64,000 nucleotides of DNA, taken from the NCBI RefSeq assembly GCF_910592395.1, contig NC_088311.1, positions 18,416,501 to 18,480,500 of the forward strand, read 5' to 3'. The translations under genes were made by a program, and so were the position numbers. The notes under the pieces are model-generated. The model worked only from the letters and a program-made list of their open reading frames with translations. It made no database searches and was not told the DNA's origin. Of the stretch, positions 19,824 through 30,451 are shown piece by piece (position 1 is the first letter of the stretch; every line of letters begins with the position of its first letter). Origin of the DNA: Lineus longissimus. Lineage: Eukaryota > Nemertea > Pilidiophora > Heteronemertea > Lineidae.

Positions 19824-20078
19824 GAAACCATGCCGCATGGCATCCTTCATCTCGGCTCTTATTCACTCAAACATCCACCGGACTCTGCTTCAGATAACAC
19901 TGGTATAGTGGTGTAGTTTTCGTTCATTTTGGCATAAATTTCCCTTCTTTGTAAATTTCACGAATATTTGATTGTCCTTTTTGAAAGTGTTGTCTTATTC
20001 AACAATATTAAACATATCGTCCAAAGAATAAAAGCCAGTTTTTATAAGAATCAGGCGGATTTCTATTAGAGGGTGATA

Positions 20079-22725
20079 TACTGTAGTTTCATGAAAATAA
20101 CACCACTTCATTAACAGCCGGTGTCGCCGCCCCTGACTCATAGGGTGGCGAACAGAGCTGTTGAGAAGGCCGATCATTGGCTGGGATTCCAGAGAGGGTT
20201 GTCCAGGCCTCATATCCAATATACTTCAGTTTCGAGTCCAATCCTTATTGTTTGGGTTGTTGAAACCGATTCGTAGGTCTCCTATGAATGGGATAATGGG
20301 ATCGGGCCTTCGGCCATTGTACTGAGTGTCCCAGATCATTTTCAACTAATCGTCATTGGTAGTGTAAAGGGTGTCCCAGTGCTAATGGCTGATAGTGTAC
20401 AGGGTGTCCATGAAAAAAGTCCAAGTGTCATATTGGCTTCTGCTGGTTTTAGGGACTGACCTGCCCTTTCAAAGTGAGGCACTGCTCAGGGAGGTAATGG
20501 AGCATGTCTTCGGGTCTTATCATCCCTTACCAGCTTCGGGCTTTCAAAGATACTTTGCAGTGCGAAATTGGTAAGAATGAGAAGTTGTCCGTCACATATC
20601 GGGAGACAAAACCGAACATCCCTCTGAATGTACAGTCTTGTCCGAAGTGATCAGTGAAGGAATAAAAAAGAACGATGCAAATCCCGATTCAATTTTTTTT
20701 CAAGCTAAAGATACACATTATTAGATTGTCCAGCTTTCAGAATCGTACCCACAATCATTCACAACACCCACAGTCAATTCAATTCCATCACAATGTCCTC
20801 CTCGACTACATTCACGAACTCTGGTCCATCCACGGCAGTCTCCTCTTCTTCCTCCAAGATAGCATGTGGTCCAGCTTCGATTGGCCTTGGTCGAAACGAT
20901 GCTTTAAATCAGTTGACGATAACGTCCTCATCAACACCATCCCAGGCATCTCTGATGATGTTGGTAACGTCTCTCAGGACGATGTGAGGGCAGTCTCCTC
21001 GTTCGTCCGTGTGGTCCTTCTTCCACGATTTCCATTGTCGCCGTACGTGACATTTGAAGGACTTCATGACTGCAACGTCTAACGGTTGTACGAGGGATGT
21101 GCAACCAGCAGGTACGTAATCCAGGCTGCCTCTCATGTCGCGGACTCTCGCCCGGAAGTTCTCTGTCCGTTGGACCCGATAATGATCGACGATTAACAGG
21201 AACTGGTCGGTCTCGTTGTCGGTGACGTAGGGTGATAGGACTTCATCTAACCAGTGGTGCGCCGTTTCCTCCCTCATCCAACCAGTTTCCGATTGGGTAA
21301 TCTACATCTGCTGGTGGGTTGTCTTGGAGGGCTGCAAACACCCGGACGAAACCTCTTCTGGGGAAGGTGATGTGCGCCGGCAACTTTGCTCCAGCGGCTG
21401 CGATGCAGAGGGTGACGGTGTATCCCAGCTTCGTATTGGACCTGGATGATCGGACGTCTATGGCCTTCTCCCCCGTGGTGTTGGCCATGTACATGGTTTT
21501 CATATCAAACAGGACAAAGGTTTGGTCCATGTTAAAGAAGAACCGCATCTGTATATCAAGACGATCGATGCTCCCAGTAACCGCATCTCGGAAGGTCTGG
21601 ATCCTTGCAGCAGCATCAGCGGGGACGATCGTAGTATTCTTGGTCACCTTCCGTAGAGACACCTGGCGTCTCTTCATCAAGCACTCCACCCAGCCTATGG
21701 ATGCGTTGAAATCCCATAGCTGAGGGCGACAATGCTGAATCCCTTCTCTGACATCTTGGGCTAACTCATTCCACCAGCTTTGCCACACTACCAACGCCTT
21801 ATCTTGAATGTCGAGAACGGAGACTGCGAGGCGACGCTCTCTCATCTGCTGCAGCCATTGGTAAAGCTGGTCCTAAACCTGTGGCCATAACAGATCACGG
21901 GGCTCCATTACCGTCTTCTTCCGGCCATGCCCTTGTTCTTGCTTCTGCTCGAGGTCCTCGATATTACACCTTCTAAACGTCTCCCAGGGGATGTTATAGT
22001 GGGAGGCGAACTCTCTCATACTGCGCACCGTACCGTTCACCAGTGCCTCCTTCTGGTCTCTCAGGTAGGCAAGTTTTTCTGTCACGATGTAGCGCCGGCG
22101 TCGTTTTCTCAGCAGCTCTACAGCATCCATTGTCGCACAGGTTGTCTGCAATGTGGGTACCCTCAGTTGGGCTTCATTTATAGGCCTAAGAGGCCCTAGA
22201 ATTACACAAGAAAACCACAAATCCTAGAAACTTCGATTCCGTTTTCTCCCACGTAGGCCTAGGGAGTCTGAATTAAAAAAGGGGGTTGTAGAAAAACAGA
22301 GGATGAGCTCCTCGTTTTTCTTCGGAATTTCGTGACTACTATCATTGCCTGAATATCACTTTGCTTTACTAATGCAAGCATTCGTAGATTTTCCTTCAGA
22401 GTTTCAATGAGGACTTTTTTTGTTTTGGGGGGTTTGGATCAATCTAAAAGGTGCTTCAGTTTTATGAGACAACCTGTATAAACGGTCGGCGAGTGGCGTT
22501 ACCATTTACGTCATTCCACATGCGCACTCATCGACCAGTAGGCCCACAACACTTCGAATCAATAGGGCTGCGGTAATAAGTGGTTTAGGGTAACCGTGAC
22601 AGCTCGGCTGAGCCATCACAAGGGCCAGCGAAGTCACTCATTGGTTACCTCTGGTGAATAGACTCGAGAGAAGAGGCCGGGCCTTGAATATCCCAAAGTG
22701 GTGTTATTTTCATGAAACTACAGTA
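20079..22725 (-). mobile_element. pogo/Tigger-like DNA transposon with intact ends
   Basis: TACTGTAGTTTCATGAAAAT begins at 20079 and continues to 20108; its perfect 30-bp reverse complement occupies 22696-22725. The outermost TA on each side fits a TA target-site duplication as used by the Tc1/mariner/pogo superfamily. The inside holds a degenerate transposase on the minus strand (20774-22130). Non-coding arms of about 0.6 kb flank it. Perfect ends combined with a broken gene point to a fairly recent, possibly trans-mobilised copy. It interrupts tandem unit copy 2. Confidence 0.85.
20774..22130 (-). pseudogene. broken pogo-like DDE transposase
   Basis: Reading right to left, translation starts MDAVELLRKRRRRYIVTEKL, a basic N-terminal DNA-binding region with helix-turn-helix-like spacing. 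A CENP-B-like segment follows (WVECLMKRRQVSLRKVT). DDE motifs are visible: FNMDQTFVLFD (first Asp), LLIVDHYRVQRT (second Asp), then VPAGCTSLVQPLDVAVMKSF, the signature of pogo/Tigger transposases. Damage: an in-frame TAG at 21873-21875, a one-base frame change near 21243-21290, and an in-frame TGA at 20909-20911 before an acidic tail that ends at 20774. About 450 codons in total, normal for the family. Not expected to be functional. Confidence 0.8.
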
Positions 22726-23334
22726 TGACCGTCTAAGATTTGCTTGAATTTTTTTTGGTGAAAGGGCTATGGGTAGATAGAAAAGTGCTGAAATTCCAGG
22801 TCCCTAAAACAACACTTTTTCTCTTGGGTCTCTGGAATGGTCACCGTTTTGAGGGTCAAAATTGGACTTGAAATATCCCAATGCGCCAATGACTGCCCAG
22901 CTTTATTTTGGTAGATGTCAGTCTATGATGGAAGGAGCTGCAGAAAATTGATAGTTTACGTGGGTAGTTGACGAAGCGGCCTGTAGGGGGGGGGGGGGCG
23001 CTGCCAAACAGTGTTTTTTCTGAAATTACACATGTATTTCAGGCATTCCTGGACTGCGCCCTCAACATCCCTAGCTACTTTATGCATGATATGATTCCAT
23101 TAGCTTACCCAATACTATGCCACTTGAAAATATTGTGGGATAATGAAGGTGCGAGAGTATAGGTGGCGTCAAAGTCGGTGAAAACGTTGAAATCAGTGCT
23201 TTTGGGGGTCTAATATCTCACTGCTCCCTCATAGAATTTGAATGAAATCTGTTCACCATATAACCCTGTATGTGTACTATTATTCCTATAAAGATTTTAG
23301 TAGTAAATCTATAATTCTCTTACAAATGGCACTC
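22726..23334. other. gene-less stretch after the transposon
   Basis: Continuation of tandem unit copy 2 between the insertion and segment b. A G run lies at 22986-22997. No exon recognised. Confidence 0.4.
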
Positions 23335-23695
23335 ACCTGTTGATCTTGTGATGTATTGATAATCGATTATTGATAAACCATTAAAATTTTCAAACTCTGC
23401 TCTTTGATCCGACTTTCCGTTCCTCACTGAATGATTATATTAAACGGACGCTGATCTATTGGAAGGTGCAAGAGGTATAAGTGTTCCGTTTTAGGTGAGA
23501 CATCCTAATCTGCGGATGCCCTGTTGGTCAAGAATTTCAGTGTGTTCACGTCCTGTTGTATCTCATATAATGTACATGTATATGATTATACATCTTCATC
23601 GATTTTTAACCACAAAACACGACCTAAGCTGCTAAAAACGACACAGAAAGTGAATCGCGTGCGAGGAGTCGGCCAATTGGGGAGCTATCGCACCT

Positions 23696-23814
23696 CCCCC
23701 CCCCCCCCCCCCCGAAACGCCTACCTCATTGTTCGACCTCCTGATAACGATGTCGAACAACTATTGGGATAGCCGTTCACGTTGACGTTTCGTGGGCTTT
23801 GCGAAAACTGCCTA
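23696..23814. mobile_element. GGGAGTTTTCGC-family MITE, left end replaced by poly-C
   Basis: CCCGAAACGCC, CATTGTTCGACCTCCTGATA and the right part GTTCACGTTGACGTTTCGTG, then GGGCTTTGCGAAAACT, match the full element at 39490-39616. The first 20 or so bases are replaced by a C run. Confidence 0.65.
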
Positions 23815-23864
23815 TACGTTAATAACGCGCATATCAATTCGGCTCACCGAGTGACCTATAGGTT

Positions 23865-24015
23865 GTAAGATATCCGGCTCGCCAAAACAATGCGGAATTC
23901 TCGACCTCTTTGGTAAACTTGGCATGCCGAACTGGTTTGAATTTCAGTGCTGTTCGGCGATCGGCTCTCCAAACACGATTAACACGGATACTTGTTTGGC
24001 GAGCGGCTCGCTAAA
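23865..24015. repeat. GTTTGGCGAGC dispersed repeat, partial copy
   Basis: Contains GGCATGCCGAACTGG, CAGTGCTGTTCGGC, CGGCTCTCCAAACA and TTGTTTGGCGAGCGGCTCGC, related to 10280-10790 and 45346-45605. Diverged; borders approximate. Confidence 0.5.
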
Positions 24016-24177
24016 TATCTCTGGCCGTCATTATCATAAGTCCACCCCACACTCTCCTGGTTCATCATGCCGCTCTGTTCATAAGTTACCGAGCGTGTGC
24101 TCGGGTTTTTGAAGCGGCAATTATCATTCCTGTTAGTGTTGTAAAATGACGGATATGCAGCCCATATACTTCTTACT

Positions 24178-24620
24178 CATGTCTAGTTTTAGTAGTGTAC
24201 ATGTTATCGTTCATTTTGGCATAAATTTCCCTTTTTTGGTAAATTTCACGCATTATTTCATTGTCCTTTTTGAAAGTGTCTTCTTATCGACAATATCAAA
24301 CCTAATGGCTTAAAGTGGGTGAGAATTATCTAAAACACATAATCCAAATTGAGTTGCACACTTCCATTTTCAGATGTACTAAATGTTTATTTGTGGGTCA
24401 TCCGATATAATGAATTTTTCAAGACATTGTTTTTATAATAATGAGCCATTTTATCAAGCCCTTACAATCAAAATGTAATAATGGCGGCTTTTTACAACGT
24501 GCTTTACACTGACTTTTGTCTGTTTCACAGCACTTGTGAACAACTGTCGGTATTATCTTCACTCCACACGCTGGTGTATCAAGGCGCTGTTCGTAAGTTC
24601 CTAAACTTGTGTTCGACCTG
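24178..24620. repeat. tandem unit, copy 3 (segments a and c)
   Basis: Segment a at about 24178-24300 (GTCTAGTTTTAGTAGTG, CGTTCATTTTGGCATAAAT) directly follows segment c of copy 2. A c-like part follows at about 24485-24620 (CAACGTGCTTTACACTGAC, CAACTGTCGG). Segment b is missing. The adjacency supports tandem arrangement. Confidence 0.5.
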
Positions 24621-25461
24621 AAGAAAGCAACGACGGACTGGTGTGACGTTGCTGGTTGTACCTTACGTCTAAGTGTCCGAATGGTAAGAATGTACAAACT
24701 ACTTTTTATTCCTGGAACAATAGGCCTTGCTTAGCACAGTCACCATTGTTTTAACGGAAAAGGCATAACAAATCGCCGTTATCATTGCTGTGCAGCTCGG
24801 TAAGATATTCAGTAAACAGGAGTTGAATTTCCATTTATTCCAAACTGGTCTTTTGAGGACAATTCAAGTCATAACAAGAAAACAGGGATTAGTACTCGAT
24901 GTTATTTTCTACCATACCTCGCAGTTAAAAGAATTCTCGCCGAGCCAAATTCACGGTCTTTAAACGAAGTCCACTCGCACCATGAAGGTATAAATTCCCA
25001 TTGTTCTACGGTCTTCACCAAAGGGTTATCATAATCGAGGTAAATCTTATTAACTTAGTTTTGGGAAAGTCGAAATTAAAATAAATAACTTCTGATTAGA
25101 AAAACGGAAAGAATATGTGAAAACGACATCTTTGAAATATTTGTTCTTTCTGCAATGATGATTTTCGCCAATCCCTGAGCTATTGGTGGTCATTGCCTGT
25201 ATACATGTAGAAGTCTTCGCCATAATTTGTCAAAATACAACAGGGCCGGACGTTTTTTCCAGGGGGACTTTTTCTACTTCTACACCGGCATTGTGCCCTC
25301 GGTACATCCTCACGTTGTGAGGACACTCGGGCCAATTGGTGACCGAGGGCATACTATAGCGCATGGAGAATTAAGCGGCAAGACGCTTTTACCTGTACAC
25401 TGAAACCATTCAATAAATTTCAATAATTTGTGAGTTTTTCAGATTTTGTTAACGAATTAGG
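24621..25461. other. gene-less stretch
   Basis: AT-rich DNA with no recognised exon or repeat family. A short dyad around 25297-25342 (GCCCTCGGTAC and CCGAGGGCA) is the only structure seen. Confidence 0.4.
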
Positions 25462-25713
25462 ATGATGCGTCCAAATCATGCCATTTTTGAATGGGTAATT
25501 AATGACTGGGCATTCCGCCAGCCGACAAGTGAAGCTATTGTACAATCAGGCAGTGAATGTGCTGTGTTTTGTCTTTTGACATTTAACGGTGGCACAATTA
25601 GCATTCAGCCACATCTTGGCAAGTACGTTTGTCAAATGAGCAGTAAAAGGGAAAGATGTATGGAAAAGGAGGATGTTAAAGTTCATCAAGGATACCGTAT
25701 ATTTCAGACAAAG
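25462..25713 (+). CDS. candidate first exon of the 26-kb orphan gene
   Basis: An open frame from ATG at 25462 runs to a stop at 25815, but a donor (ACAAAG|GTAGGA) at 25713/25714 would end it in phase 0. A CTTAG acceptor ending at 25972 would enter the frame of the 25985 ORF in phase 0 without a stop. The joined protein would be about 498 aa. The segment includes GGTISIQPHLGKYVCQ, faintly like a beta-trefoil (fascin-type) strand pair; this is a guess. The acceptor has a weak pyrimidine tract. If unspliced, the frame encodes 117 aa. Confidence 0.3.
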
Positions 25714-25984
25714 GTAGGAACATCAATTTGCCTTGTAACCAATATTTCCACTCGCGACTTGCATCGTCTTTACAGTAGATTGTGCAACTACATGTATATA
25801 ACTCATCTCAGTTGATTTATGTGTCGAGATTTTATTCTGGCAGTTGATTCATATGTTCATCTTGGCCCTCGCATCTGGTTCCTTCATTCATATGTTGCCA
25901 TCTAATTTTGTGCAGTTGATTCGTTGATAACAATTGTTATAGTTGGAGTTTTATAGAATCTAGCATCCTTAGAGATTGATAGCG

Positions 25985-27217
25985 ATGTTTTACATAGTAT
26001 ATCAACTAAAAGACTCGGATCTGAACATAACTCGTTTTGCTGCCTCTTATCACGTTAGTGGTGATTGCCAAAATTGCTGGTTTCTTTTAAAGCGTTTTGT
26101 TACCAATCATCAGCTCGTGATGGGAACCAAACCAGTCTGCTGGTTTTGTAGACAATATACAGATGGTCTCTTTTTCTTTCAGAAGAAAGTTATGTTCAAA
26201 TACAGGCTAAGTGGTAAAATGCTGTTCATACCTTCGGTTTCAGAAATATTAGGTCAGAGAGAAAACCTGATGTATCTTTATGATAATATTTCTGATTCAA
26301 TCGTATTCCTGTTACATAAAATACGAGCGAAAAATGTTCACACCAGAGTTGGGACTGTTCTTGTTTACCAGAATAATGGCGATGGTAACTACAGACTATC
26401 TAAAAATACCACAGCTTCTTCTTTTGAAAACATGATACTGTTTTTCGACCGACTTTACGACATGGGGTTGATCTTTGTTGCCCATAGCAGAATACGTGGA
26501 TCAAGAACATGTGTTTATAATATATTTGACATAAGAACTGGCGAAGTGAAAAATGTGTTTATTCCCAAAAAGCACTTATGTTCAAAAACGCATGGTATTA
26601 TCCACGCTTATCCCCTGTTGCTGAAAAAACAGATCATCATTGGATGTAAGGAATGGAGGCGGGGCGGGGAGAAGTCTGCTCAAACTTTATTTAATATCAC
26701 GTGGCGGAATGGACAAGGTACGCTGTCAGCAGACCATAGCTGGAATAGATGTCGTCAACACGTTTTTAACTCTAAAGATGGCTTCATCATGGAGGTAGTT
26801 GCCGACCATTCTGTCCATTTTCTTCTCCCCAACTTGAACAATGCCAAAACTACCCCAGTGCTAATCCCTAGCGGCGCCGAAGATTTGGAACAGGCTTACT
26901 ATCAAAAACATTCAATGTATATATTCGTTTTCTATGATAAGTCAATGTCATTGATTTCTATTCAGGTATTTAGAATACTATGTATTCCAATGGATATTTT
27001 TACTGATAACCTCGAGTTTTATGAGTTAATTACAATAATAATCAAGGGCCGTATTAGAAAAAGCAGTTATCATAATACCGATCAACAAACATTATTGATG
27101 AACAATAAGATAGACTTTTTACAACCGATTGCATCTATCAAATACACTAGCAGCAGGTTGAATAGGAGAACAGTCATGAAGTACTGCAATATGATTAAAC
27201 CAGTTGAATATTATTAA
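25985..27217 (+). CDS. intact 410-aa orphan ORF
   Basis: This is the longest uninterrupted non-repetitive open frame in the window. The first ATG is at 25985; the frame is open slightly further, to 25973, where a CTTAG acceptor sits. I do not recognise the family. Visible features are aromatic/beta-rich segments repeated at about 50-60 residue spacing (MYLYDNISDSIVFLLH, MILFFDRLYDMGLIFVAHS, YNIFDIRTGEV, HAYPLLLKKQIIIGC). This would suit a beta-propeller, but that is inference. It has paired cysteines near the N-terminus (CQNC, CWFC). There is no signal peptide and no clear membrane span. It lies between mobile-element-rich blocks, so a retrocopy, transferred gene or element cargo are all possible. 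Chance is unlikely at this length in AT-rich DNA. Confidence 0.55.
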   Translation: MFYIVYQLKDSDLNITRFAASYHVSGDCQNCWFLLKRFVTNHQLVMGTKPVCWFCRQYTDGLFFFQKKVMFKYRLSGKMLFIPSVSEILGQRENLMYLYDNISDSIVFLLHKIRAKNVHTRVGTVLVYQNNGDGNYRLSKNTTASSFENMILFFDRLYDMGLIFVAHSRIRGSRTCVYNIFDIRTGEVKNVFIPKKHLCSKTHGIIHAYPLLLKKQIIIGCKEWRRGGEKSAQTLFNITWRNGQGTLSADHSWNRCRQHVFNSKDGFIMEVVADHSVHFLLPNLNNAKTTPVLIPSGAEDLEQAYYQKHSMYIFVFYDKSMSLISIQVFRILCIPMDIFTDNLEFYELITIIIKGRIRKSSYHNTDQQTLLMNNKIDFLQPIASIKYTSSRLNRRTVMKYCNMIKPVEYY

Positions 27218-27461
27218 GCAAAGTGAATGGAGAAGATCTATGGGCGTTGTTAGGGTTTAAAGAGGATTTCGCACGACAAGCCTTTCAGCCTGCTTTTCAC
27301 ATTTTCTCGGGCGGTCAAAAGGAACCTTCTCATTTCCTACTTAAAAGTCCGGCACAGATCAGTAAGCTGTCCATTCAGAATGTCGCGTAACCAATTTGAA
27401 AAGTTATATTTTTGTATCGGAACATCACGATGTATTGATTAAACATTTTTCGGGCATTGTA

Positions 27462-27548
27462 TATTGGGAGTTTCAGCAAAGCCCCCGAAACGTCCACGAG
27501 AACGCCTATCCCATTGTTGGACTTCGTTATCAGGAGGTCAGACAGTCA
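27462..27548. mobile_element. GGGAGTTTTCGC-family MITE, half copy
   Basis: TATTGGGAGTTTCAGCAAAG, then CCCCCGAAACGTCCACG and the central TTCGTTATCAGGAGGTCAGA match the left half of the 39490-39616 element. The right half is missing. Confidence 0.6.
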
Positions 27549-27779
27549 GATATGCGTTCAGGTTGGCTCCCTTATTTGAATCTTAAACACCTTGTCAAAA
27601 TCACATCGGAGCGACGTCCAGACATCAGAACATGGTTTCCGTGTGACTTGGGAAACATAAAACTGTAATTTGTTCTGTTTCGTTAAGGATATGGCTGAGA
27701 ATTTCACGGGTCGAGAGAGTTGTATATGCCCGTATACATGTAGTCTATGAGTTACCGGCTTTCCTGTGGCGTGTTATTT

Positions 27780-27975
27780 CCCACTGTGTACAAGCGCGTC
27801 ATTAGCAGAGCCTGCTATACTAACACGAAGTACATTCCCATGGCCCTATTCTTTGATGTATAGGGTAGACATGTGCACATACCAATGCCGATGAGGTATA
27901 GCCCATTGAAAAAAAGCAGATTCGCATTGAAATACCCTTTTGTAACAAAAGAATGTGACCAATGGACTCCACTTC
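27780..27975 (-). repeat. dispersed repeat, inverted copy of 38620-38910
   Basis: The reverse complement matches GGTCACATTGTTTTGTTA, TTTCAATGCGAATC, CAATGGGCTATACC, CATCGGCATT, CTACCCTATACA, TTAGTATAGCAGGCTCTGCT and CTTGTACACAGTG in the copy near 38.7 kb. That copy carries a MITE insertion which this one lacks. Confidence 0.7.
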
Positions 27976-28019
27976 CCGGAGATAAAGCACGCTCGGTTGT
28001 ACACTGTATTGCCACCCTT

Positions 28020-28391
28020 GGGCCTTTTAGACAGCAGGCGAAAAAAAACACATTCGGATCGGATCCGGATGCGACCCGATTGAACCACATTCTGGTCTCC
28101 AAAATTGTGCGCATTTAGACAATCAGCGCAATGCGGTCTCATCTGGACGCATTTCTGTAGCTGTGGAAACCTCCAGTACCTGTTGCTTGTGGAGGTGTAA
28201 AAAATACGCCAGTGCACATGCGCACAGGTAAAATGAATCCGGATTCGGTATCCATTTGGGTTTAAACGCACCCAGATGCATCTAGATTAAAACTACCTTA
28301 ATCGATTTTTTTTAAAGCCGGATTGGACCACAAACGACATTCGGATTCAATCGGATCGCATGTGGCTTCTTTCCTGTCGTCTAAACGGCCC
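28020..28391. mobile_element. 372-bp TIR element with CGGATCCG motifs
   Basis: The left end GGGCCTTTTAGACAGCAGG pairs imperfectly with the right end (reverse complement GGGCCGTTTAGACGACAGG). Inside are repeated GGATCGGATCCGGAT-like words in both orientations. DNA at 48430-48620 resembles the motif part. Open frames across it are shadows. Confidence 0.6.
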
Positions 28392-28829
28392 TACGTGCAT
28401 GTTACATCGTTTTCGAACAATGAAGGAAACACTCAGAGACATAGACACTCAAAAACATTACACGATCTCTTATTTCTTTAAACAAGTGTGTGACGGATGG
28501 AATCGAAACTAACGCTGTTCGTGAGAGAAAAATTGTGTCATATCTATTTTTAAACCAAATAGCAAAGATTTGATCAGATTTGGCTAAATTCTAAAACATT
28601 TTGATACAAATAAATAACGTTATTCTGAGTGATGCATTTATTCCGTTATGCTACAATGCTGTACGACGAGAAAAGTGGATCACATTCGATTATCTCTATC
28701 AACATATCAACGTGCCTATACCATTCATATATGCCACATTTAGAGACTCGTTAACAAACAAAACTGAAATGGACTGGGCCTTTGTGCCCACCTCTAAAAC
28801 AGACAGGTTATTGTTTTTGATTTAACCAT

Positions 28830-29325
28830 CCTGGTAGCCAAACCAGGAATTGAGACGGACGAAAATTTAGTCTGCAAGGTTTCATAAGATTGGGCTACAC
28901 AGGCTACCAAGTTTAAAGTCAATAGCTTCAGTAGTTACGAAACGTGCCACCATTGGCGTAGCGAAGCAATTTGACCTCTGATACCTTGAAAAGAAGTTGA
29001 AATCAAATACATGTTTATCATGTATCGTCATTGCATGTACCTATGATAAAATACTGGTGACGATCGAACCCTCAGTAAGGGAGATTCAGCACTTAAGGTG
29101 TTTTCGGTTTTAGGCACCTGGTGGCAAAATCAAGAACCAGACTTGGTAGTCCAAGTGTTATTACATAGAGGAACATAATATTAAATTTCAAGTTGATAGC
29201 TCTAGCACTTACAAAACGTGCCTTGCTAAAGGACGACGACGAAGACGACGGACGATGACGGACGATGACGGACGATGGACCCCGCGCCATAAGAAATTCT
29301 CACCTCTCTGGTGGTGAGCTAATGA
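28830..29325. repeat. marine-invertebrate-type dispersed repeat, two divergent copies
   Basis: About 28830-28965 and 29100-29325 share the core CAAGTTTAAAGTCAATAGC / CAAGTTGATAGCTCTAGC and then TTACGAAACGTGCC / TTACAAAACGTGCC. The second continues into a GACGACGAAGACGACGGACG-rich stretch and ends CCCCGCGCCATAAGAAATTC, then TCACC...GGTGAGCTAA. I know the GACGACG...CCGCGCCAT...AGCTCACC layout as a widespread repeat in marine invertebrate genomes. No gene. Confidence 0.6.
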
Positions 29326-29629
29326 CAAAATATGAGTTTTACTACCATTGTGACCTTGAATTAAATTCAGTCACTCCATGAGCTCAGCCAGCCTGGCGTA
29401 AATAGGAGTATTTCTATGAACGTTTTGCATCTGCCCCTCTACGTCGTCGTCCCTCCACAGGCCCAGGAGGGCAAGAACTTCAATCCTGGCCCACACATTA
29501 CCTCTCCCAGCCATTTTAAGCGAAGCAAGCACAAAATAAATGAAATGTCAGAGACACGCAGCATCCAGGCTTCAGAACGGAAGTAAAGTAAAAATCACTA
29601 ATGCGCATGCGTACAACGCATTGATAGCA

Positions 29630-30422
29630 CCACATTCAAAACGCCACAGAACGGTTTTAGCTGAAACGGTTTCAAGACGACTTGAAAGCGCATCATGAAC
29701 CGTTCTCGTTAAAACGGTTTCAAAACGTTTTAAGGACCCTCTAGTGTGGCACCCTAAACCGTTTTAAAGACTTAAAACGTTTTCAAGACGTTTTAAAGGC
29801 CCAGTGAGAACACAGCTTCAACTCTGAAATAAAAGCTAAACTCGGGAACGTGATAAAATATGTGTATTATAGCTTATATGTTGCCGTTATAGTCCATCAT
29901 TTTATGCGAGCTTTATCCTGGCGTCCGTCGTCGTTCATTAGCGGAACACGTTTGGTAGGCACTGGGTCTAGATGATCGAAACTTGGTACTGGGCTGCTTT
30001 GGGCAATTAATATGCCCAGAAGATTTTTTCCGTTTTCGGCCATTCTCTCGAGCAGAGGTTTCTGGCCTCGAGGTGGCCGTCTTGGAAGTCAGGGTTTTTT
30101 TAATGTTGAGGCCAATGATACATGTAGCTGTCTGATCAGGGGTGGGAGCGCACCCCTGAACAGTGTCGCCGCAAGATTAAGGCCCTAAAGCATGATTATA
30201 ACAAAACGAAAGCAAATTTGCAACGTTTTGGGACATTTATAGATGACAGGCCATTCAACTTACAACCAAAAGGACTTCAGTGTGACCCGCTCAAAACGTT
30301 TCGAAGACGCTTTGAGAACGCTTTTAAAATCTAGTGTGGCCTGTGCGTTTTTGCTAAAACATTTTCCGTCGGACGTTTTACGGAGAACGACTTCAGATCG
30401 GATTCAGTGAGAACACAGCTTA
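29630..30422. repeat. two direct copies of an AAACGTTTT-motif element
   Basis: Copy 1 (about 29630-29815) and copy 2 (about 30285-30422) share clustered AAAACGTTT(C/T) and its complement, TCTAGTGTGGC, and the end CAGTGAGAACACAGCTT. The DNA between is unremarkable. The layout is similar to the 28020 and 46508 elements: short self-complementary words repeated inside a non-autonomous unit. Confidence 0.55.
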
Positions 30423-30451
30423 TTCACGAAACTTTATCAGATTTCTAATCC

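Larger units (their letters stand above)
19910..24172. repeat. tandem unit, copy 2, split by a transposon
   Basis: Segment a is at about 19910-20025 (GTTCATTTTGGCATAAATTTC, AAAGTGTTGTCTTATT). Segment b is at about 23335-23545 (CGATTATTGATAAACC, ATTGGAAGGTGCAAGAGG). Segment c is at about 24027-24172 (CATAAGT, TTTTGAAGCGGCAA). The order matches copy 1. Most of the extra length is the pogo-like insertion at 20079-22725. Segments also carry the GGGAGTTTTCGC-type MITE and the GTTTGGCGAGC repeat. Confidence 0.55.
27218..28019. other. intergenic with nested repeats
   Basis: No gene recognised. Contains the half MITE at 27462-27548 and the repeat at 27780-27975, described separately. The small open frame at 27396-27668 overlaps the MITE and has no motif. 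Confidence 0.4.

Noticed and set aside
20675-21082. Plus-strand frames across the transposase region
   Set aside because: Antisense shadows of the minus-strand pogo-like transposase.
27846-28271. Minus-strand 141-codon frame
   Set aside because: It runs across the junction of two repeat elements and has no recognisable domain.
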